NCBI RefSeq assembly: GCF_000374085.1 | Contig: NZ_KB893557.1 | Span: 166 to 62,512 of the forward strand | Source: Spirosoma spitsbergense DSM 19989 | GTDB taxonomy: Bacteria; Bacteroidota; Bacteroidia; Cytophagales; Spirosomataceae | Length of the DNA: 62,347 nucleotides | Reading direction: 5' to 3' | Shown here: piece by piece, positions 24,818 through 34,968 of the stretch | Numbering within the stretch: the stretch's first letter is position 1 | Layout: each line of letters begins with the position of its first letter | The notes under the pieces: model-generated | What the model was told of the DNA's origin: nothing | Databases searched by the model: none | Seen by the model: the letters and a program-made list of their open reading frames with translations, nothing else | Program-made: the position numbers and the translations under genes

Positions 24818-27262
24818 ATGGAAGTTTCGTATAACTGGTTGCAAGCGTTCATTGAGTTGACAGAATCTCCCGAAGAGGTTGGTAAACTGCTAACGTCAAC
24901 GGGCCTTGAAGTAGAAGGAATTGAAAAAATTGACGCCGTACCCGGTGGTCTGGAGGGTATCGTACTCGGCGAAGTACTCACCTGCGAACGGCACCCGGAT
25001 GCGGATAAACTACGCCTGACCACGGTTGATGTAGGGGCCGGCCAACCGCTGTCTATCGTATGTGGAGCCCCTAACGTAGCGGCCGGTCAACGAGTGGTGG
25101 TTGCTCTGGTGGGGGCTACGCTGCACCCCAGTTCTGGAGCATCCTTCCAGATTAAAAAAGCCAAAATTCGTGGGGCTGTCTCAGAAGGGATGATCTGTGC
25201 GGAGGACGAAATTGGTCTGGGGACCTCGCACGCCGGGATTATGGTGCTTGATCCGAACGGTCCGGCGTCCCAACTACCCAACGGAACCCCGGCCGCCCGG
25301 TATTTTAACTTGGAAGCGGACTACCAGATTGCCATTGGCCTTACCCCCAACCGGATTGATGCGGCTTCCCATTTCGGAACGGCCCGCGATTTGAAAGCAG
25401 TGCTGAATCGCCCGTTGACCCTTCCATCGGTAGACTCGTTTGCTGTCCATGATACCAGCCTTACACTCGACGTACGGGTGGAGGATACGGATGCCTGCCC
25501 ACGTTACACGGGGGTGACCATCCGTGGCCTGACCGTGGGTGAATCCCCCGACTGGTTGAAAAGGCGGTTGCTAAGTATCGGTCTGAACCCAATCAATAAC
25601 ATTGTCGATATAACGAATTTCGTTTGTTATGATCTCGGTCAGCCGCTACACGCGTTCGACGCTGATAAAATTGCGGGCCGCCAGATTATCATCAAAACCC
25701 TGCCTGAAGGTACGCCCTTTGTAACGCTGGATGGCGTAGAGCGCAAACTGACGGCTACCGACCTCATGATTTGTGATGCCGAGAAGCCCATGTGTATCGC
25801 AGGCGTGTTTGGTGGTCAGTATTCAGGCGTATCGGCACAAACGACCAGCATTTTTCTGGAATCTGCTTATTTCTCGCCTACCTCCGTCCGTAAAACGGCG
25901 CAGTATCACGGCCTGAAAACGGATGCGTCGTTCCGGTTTGAGCGGGGCACCGATCCCAATATGCCGGTGTTTGCCCTAAAACGCGCGGCCCTGCTGATTC
26001 AGGAGGTAGCCGGTGGAACGGTAAGTTCGGAGATAACGGATCTGTATCCGAACCCGATTGGGCCGTTTCGGGTGCCCGTCCGTTATCGGAACATCGACCG
26101 GCTGATTGGGATTGCCATTGATCATGCTGAAATCCACCGCATTCTGGAAGCACTGGATATTCAGGCCGACGAACGAAACGCGGATGGGTTCGTAGCTATC
26201 GTGCCGCCTTACCGCGTGGACGTGACCCGTGAGGCTGATGTCATTGAAGAAATTCTGCGAATCTACGGGCTGGACAACGTGCCGTTATCCAAAAACCTGT
26301 CCGCCGATTCGCTCTCCGGATTTCCTAAAACTGACCCCGACCAATGGAAAAGTCGGGTGGCTCAGTTGCTGGCGGCTAATGGCTTTTACGAGATCGTTAC
26401 CCTGTCATTAACCCGACCGGCTTATCATGATGCCATCCGGTCGTCGCTGCCGGGTGCCGATGTAACCTTGCTCAATCCACTAAGCGACGACTTATCGGTG
26501 ATGCGGCAAACGATGTTGTTTTCAGCACTCGAAACGCTGGTGTACAACCTGAACCGTCGGCAGAAGGACTTGAAGGTGTTTGAATTAGGTAAGGTGTACA
26601 GTCAGGTAAAGGGGGAGGATGGTACTACCAAGTACCATGAGCAAAGCCGGTTGAGTATAGCCCTCATGGGTAATAAGTATCCTGAAAGCTGGCTGCACAA
26701 AAACCAGCCGGTTGCGTATCACGATCTGGCTTCGGCTGTGCAACTCGTCCTGAATCTGTTCCGTGTTAAAGCGTTTGAAACGCAACCCGCAGATCCAGCG
26801 CTGTTCCAGTATGGCCTAACCTACCTGGTGAACAAAAAGCCTTTAGTGAGTCTGGGCCTGGTTCAGCCTAAGCTGGCGAAGCTGGTGGATCTAAAACAGC
26901 CGGTTTTTTACGCTGACTTCGACTGGCAGGCTCTGCTTAAGCTGAGTACTACCAAAGCGCGTTACGAGGAAGTAGTACGCTTTCCGGACGTACGGCGCGA
27001 TTTGTCACTCGTCCTCGATAAGGGAGTTACTTTCGAGCAAATCAGTCGGCTGGCCCGGCAGACGGAGCGGAAGCTATTACGGTCTGTCAATGTCTTCGAT
27101 GTGTATGAAGGAGAGAAGCTCGGTGATGGTAAAAAATCCTACTCGGTCAGCTTCGTGTTACAGGATCCGACCCAAACCCTTACCGACACGACCATCGATA
27201 AAACGATGCAACGGCTCATGGCCGCTTTTGAACAGGAACTGGGTGCCGTAATCAGAAAATAA
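24818..27262 (+). CDS. pheT: Phenylalanine-tRNA ligase beta subunit
   Basis: The protein is 814 residues from the ATG at 24818, giving the family N-terminus MEVSYNWLQAFIEL; seven extra codons upstream are open. Domains in order are B1, the tRNA-binding OB fold at about 40-155 (CERHPDADKLRLTTVDVG), B3/B4 (about 210-395), B5 (about 400-475, EILRIYGLDNVPLS), the catalytic-like core (about 480-700) and the C-terminal ferredoxin-fold anticodon-binding domain (about 720-814, FPDVRRDLSLVLD). It pairs with PheS, which is not in this window. Cell-division and RNA-decay genes follow, an order often seen in Bacteroidota. Confidence 0.97.
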   Translation: MEVSYNWLQAFIELTESPEEVGKLLTSTGLEVEGIEKIDAVPGGLEGIVLGEVLTCERHPDADKLRLTTVDVGAGQPLSIVCGAPNVAAGQRVVVALVGATLHPSSGASFQIKKAKIRGAVSEGMICAEDEIGLGTSHAGIMVLDPNGPASQLPNGTPAARYFNLEADYQIAIGLTPNRIDAASHFGTARDLKAVLNRPLTLPSVDSFAVHDTSLTLDVRVEDTDACPRYTGVTIRGLTVGESPDWLKRRLLSIGLNPINNIVDITNFVCYDLGQPLHAFDADKIAGRQIIIKTLPEGTPFVTLDGVERKLTATDLMICDAEKPMCIAGVFGGQYSGVSAQTTSIFLESAYFSPTSVRKTAQYHGLKTDASFRFERGTDPNMPVFALKRAALLIQEVAGGTVSSEITDLYPNPIGPFRVPVRYRNIDRLIGIAIDHAEIHRILEALDIQADERNADGFVAIVPPYRVDVTREADVIEEILRIYGLDNVPLSKNLSADSLSGFPKTDPDQWKSRVAQLLAANGFYEIVTLSLTRPAYHDAIRSSLPGADVTLLNPLSDDLSVMRQTMLFSALETLVYNLNRRQKDLKVFELGKVYSQVKGEDGTTKYHEQSRLSIALMGNKYPESWLHKNQPVAYHDLASAVQLVLNLFRVKAFETQPADPALFQYGLTYLVNKKPLVSLGLVQPKLAKLVDLKQPVFYADFDWQALLKLSTTKARYEEVVRFPDVRRDLSLVLDKGVTFEQISRLARQTERKLLRSVNVFDVYEGEKLGDGKKSYSVSFVLQDPTQTLTDTTIDKTMQRLMAAFEQELGAVIRK

Positions 27263-27263
27263 T

Positions 27264-27317
27264 GAGCGAATGAATGGCTGGGTAACCCGTGCCGGGTACT
27301 CAGCCATTCATTCGCTC
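27264..27317. terminator. Palindrome after pheT
   Basis: A 17-bp perfect stem (27264-27280 with 27301-27317) begins two bases after the pheT stop. The loop contains a second imperfect stem. The arm word GAGCGAATGAATG matches the terminator palindrome after pdxH, so the two belong to one family. Confidence 0.6.
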
Positions 27318-27335
27318 GCTCACTCATTAAAAGCT

Positions 27336-27674
27336 GTGGCTAGCGAACATCAAATTCTCGTATTAGTTGAACGACTGGATGATAAGATTCGGGTTCTGAG
27401 GGAGTTATATGCCGGAGCGAAAGACCAGATAAAGCAACTGGAGCGGGAAAAAGATGCGTTGCAGAGTAGCCTGAAAGCGCAGCAGGAGCGGGTCATCGAA
27501 CTGCAGAAAAAAACCGACAAACCAGAAAAAAACACATCAAATTCAAAAGATAGTAGTATAATTGTAAAAGACAACTTGTCTGTTACAGATACGAATGCTG
27601 AATTAAAACACCAACTCGACGAGTATATCCGGGAATTGGAACGGTGTATTGCTCATTTGAGTAGTTTGTCATAA
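27336..27674 (+). CDS. Small coiled-coil protein upstream of zapA
   Basis: The frame is open from 27270, but that part lies in the pheT palindrome. GTG at 27336 is the most sensible start and gives 112 residues. Residues about 5-65 are strongly heptad-patterned (VLVERLDDKIRVLREL, IKQLEREKDALQSSLK), then comes a Ser/Asn/Lys linker and a second helix (ELKHQLDEYIRELERCIAHL). There is no signal peptide. Its place in front of zapA suggests a ZapB-like or ZapA-partner role in the division ring, inferred from context and coiled-coil form only. Confidence 0.72.
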   Translation: MASEHQILVLVERLDDKIRVLRELYAGAKDQIKQLEREKDALQSSLKAQQERVIELQKKTDKPEKNTSNSKDSSIIVKDNLSVTDTNAELKHQLDEYIRELERCIAHLSSLS

Positions 27675-27722
27675 AACCATATTAACTCTGGGGTTCAGGC
27701 CCTTACCGAGCCGACTGCCGCA

Positions 27723-28016
27723 ATGGAAGAGCTGCCAATTCGCGTAAACGTAAAAATTGCGGACCGGCCCTACAGGTTATCTGTAGATCCGGAATCGGAG
27801 ACCGTTGTGCGCGAAGCCGCGAAGATAATTCAGGATGAACTGATTAGATATCGGGAACTGGGGCATACAGATACACAGGAGGCCCTGGCTATGATAGCCT
27901 TCGACAGCCTGGTCCAGCGGATTAGAGGAGAACGAAAAATGCAGCGATTTCAACAAACGGTATTTGACAAAATAACTCAATTGGATCATGTCGTTACGCC
28001 GGCCATTTCAACATAA
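27723..28016 (+). CDS. zapA: Cell division protein ZapA
   Basis: This 97-residue protein has the ZapA layout: a small N-terminal beta-alpha domain (IRVNVKIADRPYRLSVDPESE, then VREAAKIIQDEL) followed by a long helix for dimerisation. It binds FtsZ filaments and promotes their bundling. It lies 49 bases after the coiled-coil gene and 105 bases before rny. The length and the VDPE...E..VR.AAK pattern match family members well. Confidence 0.88.
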   Translation: MEELPIRVNVKIADRPYRLSVDPESETVVREAAKIIQDELIRYRELGHTDTQEALAMIAFDSLVQRIRGERKMQRFQQTVFDKITQLDHVVTPAIST

Positions 28017-28121
28017 ATAAACGGCGGACATCCAGTTCGTACAAGTGCGGGTTTGTGTTCAGGACAGCCGTATCGCAGCAGGTTGATTAATTAATTTTTC
28101 AACCACTAACGATATAGTCCA

Positions 28122-29726
28122 ATGGACATTTGGTTAACGATTCTTGCTGCCTTTGTAGGGGGTGGTATAGGCATATTGATTGGCCGCCAAACGATGGCGG
28201 GTATACGTGCAAAGCACGAAAAAGAGGCAGAAGAACAGGCCGCAACAATTATCAAGAATGCGGAATTGCAGGCGGAGAACATCAAGAAAGACCGGATGCT
28301 GGAAGCTAAGGAAAAGTACCTGAAGCTAAAGGCAGAGTTTGAAGAAACAACCGGTCAGAAACGAAATTTACTCCTTCAGAACGAGAACAAACTCAAGCAG
28401 CGCGAACAGCAACTAGGCCAGCAAGCCGATCAGCAGCGTACAAAGGAACAGGAGCTGAATCAGCAGCGGAACGAATTAGGACAGCAGAAAAATAGCCTTA
28501 CCCAACAGGTAGATGCCCTCAACCGACGTAAGGAAGACGTAGACCGCCGGCAACAGGAAGCTGATACTATGCTGGCTGACCAGGTAGCTCAACTGGAGAA
28601 AATTGCCGGTCTATCTGCCGACGAAGCCCGTGACCAGCTCATTGAAAACCTGCGGGCAGAGGCAGAAACACGGGCCAGTTCATACATCAAAAACATTGTT
28701 GAAGAAGCAAAACTGACGGCTACTAAAGAGGCAAAGAAGGTCGTTATCGAAACCATTCAACGCACGGCTACCGAGCACGCTATCGAAAACTGCGTGTCCG
28801 TTTTTAACATCGAATCCGACGACGTTAAGGGAAAAGTGATTGGCCGCGAAGGCCGTAACATCCGTGCCCTCGAAGCCGCCACCGGCGTCGAAATTATCGT
28901 GGACGACACCCCCGAAGCCATCATTATTTCCGGGTTTGATCCGGTACGACGCGAAATTGCCCGACTGTCGTTGCACCGGCTGGTACAGGATGGCCGTATT
29001 CACCCCGCCCGCATTGAGGAGATTGTGGCCAAAACCCGAAAGAACATCGAGGACGAAATCGTGGAGATTGGCGAGCGAACCGTCATTGACCTGGGTATTC
29101 ACGGCCTGCACCCCGAACTGATCAAGATGGTAGGTCGGATGCGCTTCCGGTCCAGCTATGGCCAGAATCTGCTTCAGCACTCCCGCGAGGTGGCCAAACT
29201 CTGCGCTACCATGGCTGCTGAACTGGGGCTGAACGCCAAGCTGGCCAAACGCGCCGGTCTACTCCACGACATCGGTAAAGTGTGGCCCGAAGAGGCCGAA
29301 CTACCCCACGCCATTCTGGGTATGGAGCTGGCGAAAAAGTACAAAGAGAATCCGGAAGTTATCAACGCCATCGGCGCTCACCACGACGAAATTGAGATGA
29401 CCAGCATGATCTCGCCCATTGTACAGGTGTGTGATGCCGTATCCGGCTCACGACCTGGTGCCCGGCGTGAGATGATGGAATCGTACATCAAGCGACTGAA
29501 AGAACTGGAAGAACTGGCTGGGAACTTCCCCGGTGTAACCAAGTGCTACGCCATTCAGGCGGGTCGCGAACTCCGTATCATGGTGGATGCGGACCACGTT
29601 TCCGACGAACGGGCGGGCGTGTTATCCTACGAAATCTCCCAGAAAATAGAGAAAGAAATGCAGTATCCCGGTCAGATTAAAGTGACTGTTATCCGGGAGA
29701 TGAGAGCGGTGGCGTACGCCAAGTAA
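28122..29726 (+). CDS. rny: Ribonuclease Y
   Basis: This 534-residue endoribonuclease starts mRNA decay at the membrane. In order it has an N-terminal membrane helix (residues 3-20), a long Gln/Glu/Lys coiled coil (about 25-165), a KH RNA-binding domain (about 215-285, [19 protein letters not shown]) and an HD metal-dependent domain (about 340-440, [11 protein letters not shown] and [14 protein letters not shown]). The C-terminal GELRI-like segment (here [13 protein letters not shown]) is also standard. The length is normal. Confidence 0.97.
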   Translation: MDIWLTILAAFVGGGIGILIGRQTMAGIRAKHEKEAEEQAATIIKNAELQAENIKKDRMLEAKEKYLKLKAEFEETTGQKRNLLLQNENKLKQREQQLGQQADQQRTKEQELNQQRNELGQQKNSLTQQVDALNRRKEDVDRRQQEADTMLADQVAQLEKIAGLSADEARDQLIENLRAEAETRASSYIKNIVEEAKLTATKEAKKVVIETIQRTATEHAIENCVSVFNIESDDVKGKVIGREGRNIRALEAATGVEIIVDDTPEAIIISGFDPVRREIARLSLHRLVQDGRIHPARIEEIVAKTRKNIEDEIVEIGERTVIDLGIHGLHPELIKMVGRMRFRSSYGQNLLQHSREVAKLCATMAAELGLNAKLAKRAGLLHDIGKVWPEEAELPHAILGMELAKKYKENPEVINAIGAHHDEIEMTSMISPIVQVCDAVSGSRPGARREMMESYIKRLKELEELAGNFPGVTKCYAIQAGRELRIMVDADHVSDERAGVLSYEISQKIEKEMQYPGQIKVTVIREMRAVAYAK

Positions 29727-29736
29727 GTAAGCTGGT

Positions 29737-29810
29737 AATGGATAATGAATAATGGACAATGAATGAGGGGCCCTGGAGCCCGGTTCATAATCCATTATTC
29801 ATTATCCATT
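29737..29810. terminator. 20-bp perfect palindrome after rny
   Basis: AATGGATAATGAATAATGGA (29737-29756) pairs perfectly with 29791-29810. The loop holds GGGGCCCTGGAGCCC, itself able to fold. It lies 10 bases past the rny stop and ends 16 bases before the DUF4230 start, so it may reduce read-through into the next gene. Confidence 0.6.
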
Positions 29811-29826
29811 TTACATTATCTCAATT

Positions 29827-30489
29827 ATGGACTTTTTAACCACCGTTTTACTGCTGCTCGTTGGTGCGGGCGGGGGACTGGCCTTCGCCAACGTATTACG
29901 CAAACGCGCGGGTGAAACCGGGATTCAGCGGGATTCGGTGGTGCTGTTGGAACGTATCGAGAAGGTGTTCAAAGTGGTGATGGCTGAAGGATACTTCTCA
30001 GAGATATACAACTACCAGGACCAGAAAAAAATCCTGTATGTACTGAATGACCCGAAGAAAGCGATGGTCATTGCCAAGTCGAAAGTATTGGTGGGGTTCG
30101 ACTTTGCCAAAGTCCGGTTTCGTGCTCCTGACAATGGCGAGAAAAAGCTTATTATCGAAGCGTTTCCTGAGCCGGAAATTTTGTCGATTGATACCGATTA
30201 TCAGTTCTATGACATACAGGCGGGATTTCTGAATTACTTTAACAGCGAGGATTATACCCAAATTCTGGACGATGCCAAGCGGGCTATGAACGAGCGGGCC
30301 ATGCAGAGCGATTTGCCTAAAATCGCCAACAACCAGATTCAGTACATGATGTATCAGTTGGCCAGTTCAATGGGCTGGAGCCTGCAACTTCCCGAAGCCG
30401 ACCAGAAAAAACTGGAAGCTATCAAAGCAAAGGCCGAGGACAGTACGCAGGAATCCCCGTTATTGAACGTAGGTCGGCAAAAAGAGTAA
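29827..30489 (+). CDS. DUF4230 protein, single membrane anchor
   Basis: This 220-residue protein starts with a membrane helix (FLTTVLLLLVGAGGGLAFANVL) and then a soluble domain with the DUF4230 pattern: SVVLLERIEKVFKVVMAEGYFSEIY, then AKVLVGFD-type (KSKVLVGFDFAKV) and a late amphipathic helix. Function is unknown across the family; the soluble part would face the periplasm if the N-terminus is inside. It lies alone between rny and the aminopeptidase. Confidence 0.85.
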   Translation: MDFLTTVLLLLVGAGGGLAFANVLRKRAGETGIQRDSVVLLERIEKVFKVVMAEGYFSEIYNYQDQKKILYVLNDPKKAMVIAKSKVLVGFDFAKVRFRAPDNGEKKLIIEAFPEPEILSIDTDYQFYDIQAGFLNYFNSEDYTQILDDAKRAMNERAMQSDLPKIANNQIQYMMYQLASSMGWSLQLPEADQKKLEAIKAKAEDSTQESPLLNVGRQKE

Positions 30490-30547
30490 TGACCGTTTAA
30501 TTAACTTATTATCACCTTACCAATTGAGTCAGCAAGAGGCTATCTGT

Positions 30548-32572
30548 ATGAAATCGTTATACGTATTGTTCCTGCTTTTTACGTCCTCACTGGCCAATGC
30601 CCAGCTTATAAGTGAAGGGATACAGGCCTGCCAGATGGGGAAAATGCGCGCGGCTGAACGATTGGCAACCAATCCCAGGGCGCGGCTGGCCTATCCTGGC
30701 GATGCATCTATCGACGTTACGTATTACGGCCTCGACCTGCGCCTGACAACGACTCCTAACAACCTGCGGGGGGCGGCTACCATTACGCTGAAAAGCACGG
30801 TAACCAGCCTAAACTCTTTTTTTCTGGATTTGAGTACGGCTAGTTCGGCCACTGAAGGAATACGGGTCGACTCCGTGAAGGTAGGTACGCAGAAAGTTAC
30901 CTTCCAGCACGCCCTGAACAAACTGACTATAACGCCACCGCAGCCGGTAGCCAATGGGCAGGCATTGACCCTGACGGTCTATTATCAGGGCGTTCCCAGT
31001 TACGAACAGGAAAGCTTTAAGTTTGATAAACATGAGAACACCGCCGACCCGGTCATCTGGAGTTTGAGCGAACCCTACGGTGCTTCAAACTGGTTTCCGT
31101 GCCGCGATACGCCCGCCGACAAAGCGGATTCGTCGTCGGTACGGATTACGGCTCCGGCGCAGTTCATATCCGTTTCTAACGGAAAACTCATCAGTACAAC
31201 GACCAACACCGACGGTACCAAAACCTATTTCTGGAAAAACAGCTATCCCATTGCTCAGTACTTGATTTCGATTGCTGTTTCCAACTACGCCCAACTGGAA
31301 ACTCCTTTTGCCTACGGAAGCCAGACGTTGCCCATTACGCACTACATCTATCCCGAAGACCTGCCAACCGTTCAGGCCAGCCTGGCTACTACGCCTGCCA
31401 TTATGCAATTATTTACGAACCGGTTTGGTCCTTATCCGTTTTTACGGGAAAAATACGGACATGCCCAGTTTCCCCGGAACAATGGAGGAATGGAGCACCA
31501 GACGATATCGTCCATGGGTGTTTCTGCCCTGACGCCAGCGGTCATTGCGCATGAACTGGCGCACCAGTGGTTCGGTGATAAAATTACCTGTCGCGACTGG
31601 CAGAATATCTGGCTCAACGAAGGCTTTGCATCCTACGGAGAGGCTGTCTACGCCGAATTGGTTGGCGGTCAGATGGGATATCAGACCTACATGGCTAATT
31701 TCATGAATGGTGCCCGGCTGGCACGGGGTAGTATTTACGTGCAGAATATCAGCGGTCAGCAAACATTAAGCGACGTCTACAACATCTTTGATCCCAACCG
31801 AAGCTACTCAAAAGGAGCTACGGTACTTCACATGTTGCGGGGTGTGGTAGGGGATAGCACGTTCTATAAAACGTTACGGACCTACGCGGCTACTCCCGCA
31901 CTTGCCTACAGTACGGCCGTGACGGAAGATTTTCAGGCCGTGGCTCAGCAGGTATCCGGACCATCCAGTCCGGGCAAAAATCTGGACTACTTTTTCAGGC
32001 AGTGGATTTACGGCGAAGGTTTCCCCAGCTACACCGCTACCATTACTGGGGGGGGGACTTCGGCTACAGTGCGGCTACAGCAAACGAATGCGCTTTCCGC
32101 CAGCCCGGCTTCATTTACCATGCCTGTGCAGATGCGGGTGTTGTCGACGGCGGGGGATACCACCATTACCGTCTTTAATGATCAGCCCGACCAGACATTT
32201 ACGCTGTCAGTACGCGGAACAATCACTAATGTAGTGGTTGACCCGAATAACTGGATTTTAAAAAACCTGAAAACGACATCTACCCTAACAACCATAACGG
32301 ATGTGGCAGAACCTGCTTTAACCGGTTTGCGCGTTTATCCAAACCCCACCGCCGAAACACTAACCGTTGATTTTACCCTGACAGCATCCGGTCCAGTTGC
32401 GTTAGCACTGACAAACCTGTCGGGTCAGGCCCTGGGTCAGTTGGCCGAACCGAATCTGCCATCCGGCAACTACAGTCGGGTGTTTAACCTGCGGGGCGTT
32501 TCGGCGGGGCGTTACACCATCACCGTGCAGACCAGTGCCGGAGCAGAGAGCCGGGTTGTGGTAGTGCCCTGA
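30548..32572 (+). CDS. M1 family aminopeptidase with T9SS sorting domain
   Basis: The protein is 674 residues from the ATG at 30548, chosen over the TTG at 30524 because the signal peptide starts there (MKSLYVLFLLFTSSLANAQ). After an N-terminal beta saddle, the gluzincin motif HELAHQWFG (about residue 334) and the distal Glu in LNEGFASYGE (about 356) define the zinc site. The exopeptidase loop is seen as GGMEHQTISSMG. The C-terminal 80 residues are a Por sorting domain (VYPNPTAETLTVDF and GRYTITVQT), so the enzyme is sent out by type IX secretion to digest external peptides. Confidence 0.93.
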   Translation: MKSLYVLFLLFTSSLANAQLISEGIQACQMGKMRAAERLATNPRARLAYPGDASIDVTYYGLDLRLTTTPNNLRGAATITLKSTVTSLNSFFLDLSTASSATEGIRVDSVKVGTQKVTFQHALNKLTITPPQPVANGQALTLTVYYQGVPSYEQESFKFDKHENTADPVIWSLSEPYGASNWFPCRDTPADKADSSSVRITAPAQFISVSNGKLISTTTNTDGTKTYFWKNSYPIAQYLISIAVSNYAQLETPFAYGSQTLPITHYIYPEDLPTVQASLATTPAIMQLFTNRFGPYPFLREKYGHAQFPRNNGGMEHQTISSMGVSALTPAVIAHELAHQWFGDKITCRDWQNIWLNEGFASYGEAVYAELVGGQMGYQTYMANFMNGARLARGSIYVQNISGQQTLSDVYNIFDPNRSYSKGATVLHMLRGVVGDSTFYKTLRTYAATPALAYSTAVTEDFQAVAQQVSGPSSPGKNLDYFFRQWIYGEGFPSYTATITGGGTSATVRLQQTNALSASPASFTMPVQMRVLSTAGDTTITVFNDQPDQTFTLSVRGTITNVVVDPNNWILKNLKTTSTLTTITDVAEPALTGLRVYPNPTAETLTVDFTLTASGPVALALTNLSGQALGQLAEPNLPSGNYSRVFNLRGVSAGRYTITVQTSAGAESRVVVVP

Positions 32573-32620
32573 TCTGATGACTTCAGTACTTTCTTATGGC
32601 TGCTTTGCCACCCTTCTGAG

Positions 32621-32676
32621 TAATAAAGCGGGTAACCAGTCGATTAATCATAATCGACTGGTTACCCGCTTTATTA
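32621..32676. terminator. 26-bp perfect palindrome between convergent genes
   Basis: A 26-bp perfect stem (32621-32646 with 32651-32676) closes on a 4-base loop ATCA. The arm contains TAATAAAGCGGGTAACCAGT. It lies between the convergent aminopeptidase and GlgE genes and should form a very stable hairpin in transcripts from either side. Confidence 0.75.
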
Positions 32677-32734
32677 CCTACTTTCGTCGGATGTGCCCTC
32701 CCGTGGGCTTCAACCCGAATGGTGTACACACCGG

Positions 32735-34810
32735 TTACAACTCAATTCGGAAGAGGTGCATGGGGAGTACATACGGGTCCAGTTCAACGTAATTCCGTTC
32801 ACCCTGCCAGGTATAGTACGCTTCGGTGAGCAGATCATGAACCGTATAGGGCTGATCGGGGCCAATACCCAGCTGCCAGATAGGTACCTGAACGATGCCA
32901 GCCCGACGGTTATAGGCGTCAGTGTTGATAATGATAAGCAGGCGATTGGAGCCGGACGTTTTCAGATAGGCCATGATGGCATCGTCATTGACCTGACAGA
33001 ACGTAATATTATTGGTTGTTTGGAGAGCCGCGTTTTCGTGCCTGATCCGGTTGACAAGCTCAATCAGGTACGTTAGCTTATTTGTTTTATCCCATTCCCA
33101 AAGCCGGATTTCGTATTTCTCGGAGTTTAGATACTCCTCCTTGTTCGGAAAAGGAACGTGCTCCATTAACTCGAATGAGGGACCGTAAATGCCGTAGTTG
33201 CTGGATAGCGTAGCCGCCAGCAGAAACCTGATAATGAACTGCGGCTCGTGCCCACCCTGCAAACTATACGGGTTGATGTCGTGGGTAGTGGGCCAGAAAT
33301 TAGGGCGGAAATAGTAGGCCATCGCGTCCGGACGGCCACCGGTCTGGGTCAGTTCCGTCATGTACTCTTCCAGTTCATACTTGTTGTTGCGCCAGGTGTA
33401 GTAGGTATAGGAATGAGCAAATCCGCGTTTGGCCAGTTCCTGCATCACTTTCGGTTTGGTAAAGGCTTCGGCTAGGAAAAGCATATCCGGGAACTCGTTC
33501 TTTACCTGGGCAATCAACCACTCCCAGAATACAAATGGCTTGGTGTGCGGATTATCGACCCGGATGATGCGAACACCCCAGGAAGCCCAAACCAGCATGA
33601 CGCGTTTGAGTTCTTCCCACAGGTTTTGCCAGTCTTCCGTTTCAAAATAAACCGGGTAGATATCCTGGTATTTTTTTGGTGGATTTTCGGCGTATTGAAT
33701 GGTACCATCGGGCCGCTTTTTGAACCACTCGGGATGGTCTTTAGCCCAGGGGTGATCGGGTGAGCACTGAATAGCCAGGTCCATCGCTATCTCCATGCCG
33801 TAATTACCAGCAATAGCAATCAGGTGTTTGAAATCATCGACCGTACCCAGTTCGGGATGAATGGCATCATGACCACCCAGTTCTGAGCCGATACCGTACG
33901 GAACCCCTGGTTCGCCGGGCTGACAAATGACCGAGTTGTTTTTTCCTTTCCGGAAAGCCGTGCCAATGGGATGGATAGGGGGTAGGTACAGCACATCGAA
34001 CCCCATTTTTGAGATGCGTGGCAGCAGTGCTTCCACATCCCTGAAGGTGCCGTGGGCGGGTGCGCCCCCAGTTTCTTCCTTCCGTGATGCAGAACGGGGG
34101 AACAGGCAATACCAGGTGCTGAATCCAGCCCGTGCCCGGTCCACTTCTACCGCCAGTTCGTGTCGGTACCGGGCGGGGTTCTGCCGTTCGGGATACCGAT
34201 TGGCGTAAAAGGTAAACTGATCGCTTTCTGCAGTGGATACTGCTTCATTGTACAGGTCTTCATCCGTCAGGGCCGCGCCATTCCGAAAGAGGGCGGCCAT
34301 CTCGCGTAATGCTCTTACATCAGGTGACTCCTCAAAAGTCTCTTTTTTCTTTTTCCCTTTTCCTTTGGTAGCTGCTAGTTTTATACCAGCCCGTAAAAAC
34401 ATGCCATCCAGGTAATGTGCGCCGGCCTGGAGTTCACTGGTAACGCGCTGACCGTCGGCTACTTTAAGATGGATTTCGTGCTGCCACGAAGCCGGATGAT
34501 TTACCCAGGCTTCTATCGTGTATAGGTATCGCCCCTGTTTTTCAACGATAAACGAGGCACCCCAGCGGTCGTTGACCAGTAACGCCATTGTCATTTCGGA
34601 CCAGTCGGCATCGTCGATGTGTTTGTACATGAGCCTGGCAGACAGGTAATCGTGACCATCGGCAAAGATGTCGGCTTCGACGGCTATTACATCGCCGGGA
34701 ATGGCTTTTATGGGAAACTGTCCTCCGTCGAGTTCGGGCGACACTCGTTCGATAGTTACGCGGACCTGGCCCGGAATAGAGGAAAGGATGAGGTTTTCTT
34801 GATGATTCAT
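32735..34810 (-). CDS. glgE: Maltose-1-phosphate maltosyltransferase (GlgE)
   Basis: This 691-residue cytosolic enzyme extends alpha-1,4-glucan using alpha-maltose 1-phosphate. The N-terminal DUF3416-type domain (about 15-125: RVTIERVSPELDGG, SARLMYKHIDDADWSE) is specific to GlgE. The GH13_3 barrel follows: DVLYLPPIHPIG, the nucleophile Asp in IRVDNPHTKPF (about 418), the acid/base Glu in LFLAEAFTKP (about 445) and the DINP region. A beta domain ends the protein. No treS, mak or glgB lies nearby. Its presence implies a trehalose-to-glycogen route. Confidence 0.94.
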   Translation of the reverse strand: MNHQENLILSSIPGQVRVTIERVSPELDGGQFPIKAIPGDVIAVEADIFADGHDYLSARLMYKHIDDADWSEMTMALLVNDRWGASFIVEKQGRYLYTIEAWVNHPASWQHEIHLKVADGQRVTSELQAGAHYLDGMFLRAGIKLAATKGKGKKKKETFEESPDVRALREMAALFRNGAALTDEDLYNEAVSTAESDQFTFYANRYPERQNPARYRHELAVEVDRARAGFSTWYCLFPRSASRKEETGGAPAHGTFRDVEALLPRISKMGFDVLYLPPIHPIGTAFRKGKNNSVICQPGEPGVPYGIGSELGGHDAIHPELGTVDDFKHLIAIAGNYGMEIAMDLAIQCSPDHPWAKDHPEWFKKRPDGTIQYAENPPKKYQDIYPVYFETEDWQNLWEELKRVMLVWASWGVRIIRVDNPHTKPFVFWEWLIAQVKNEFPDMLFLAEAFTKPKVMQELAKRGFAHSYTYYTWRNNKYELEEYMTELTQTGGRPDAMAYYFRPNFWPTTHDINPYSLQGGHEPQFIIRFLLAATLSSNYGIYGPSFELMEHVPFPNKEEYLNSEKYEIRLWEWDKTNKLTYLIELVNRIRHENAALQTTNNITFCQVNDDAIMAYLKTSGSNRLLIIINTDAYNRRAGIVQVPIWQLGIGPDQPYTVHDLLTEAYYTWQGERNYVELDPYVLPMHLFRIEL

Positions 34811-34855
34811 GCCGTCATTGTTTACTTATTAAATCGGGATTAGTAGGACAATGTT

Positions 34856-34885
34856 ACAAAAAAGCCGGATTATCGAATCCGGCTT
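34856..34885 (-). terminator. Terminator of the haloperoxidase-like operon
   Basis: A 10-bp perfect stem AAGCCGGATT/AATCCGGCTT (34862-34871 with 34876-34885) with loop ATCG is followed on the minus strand by a run of T. It lies 83 bases after the operon's last gene and 46 bases before the glgE start, so it closes the 41.3-35.0 kb transcript. Confidence 0.8.
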
Positions 34886-34968
34886 CCTGTTTACTTTTCG
34901 TTAAATTACGATGTGTAACAGGCGTTTATGCTGTGTTTTAGTCGATAATTGCTAAATCTGGATCCGCA

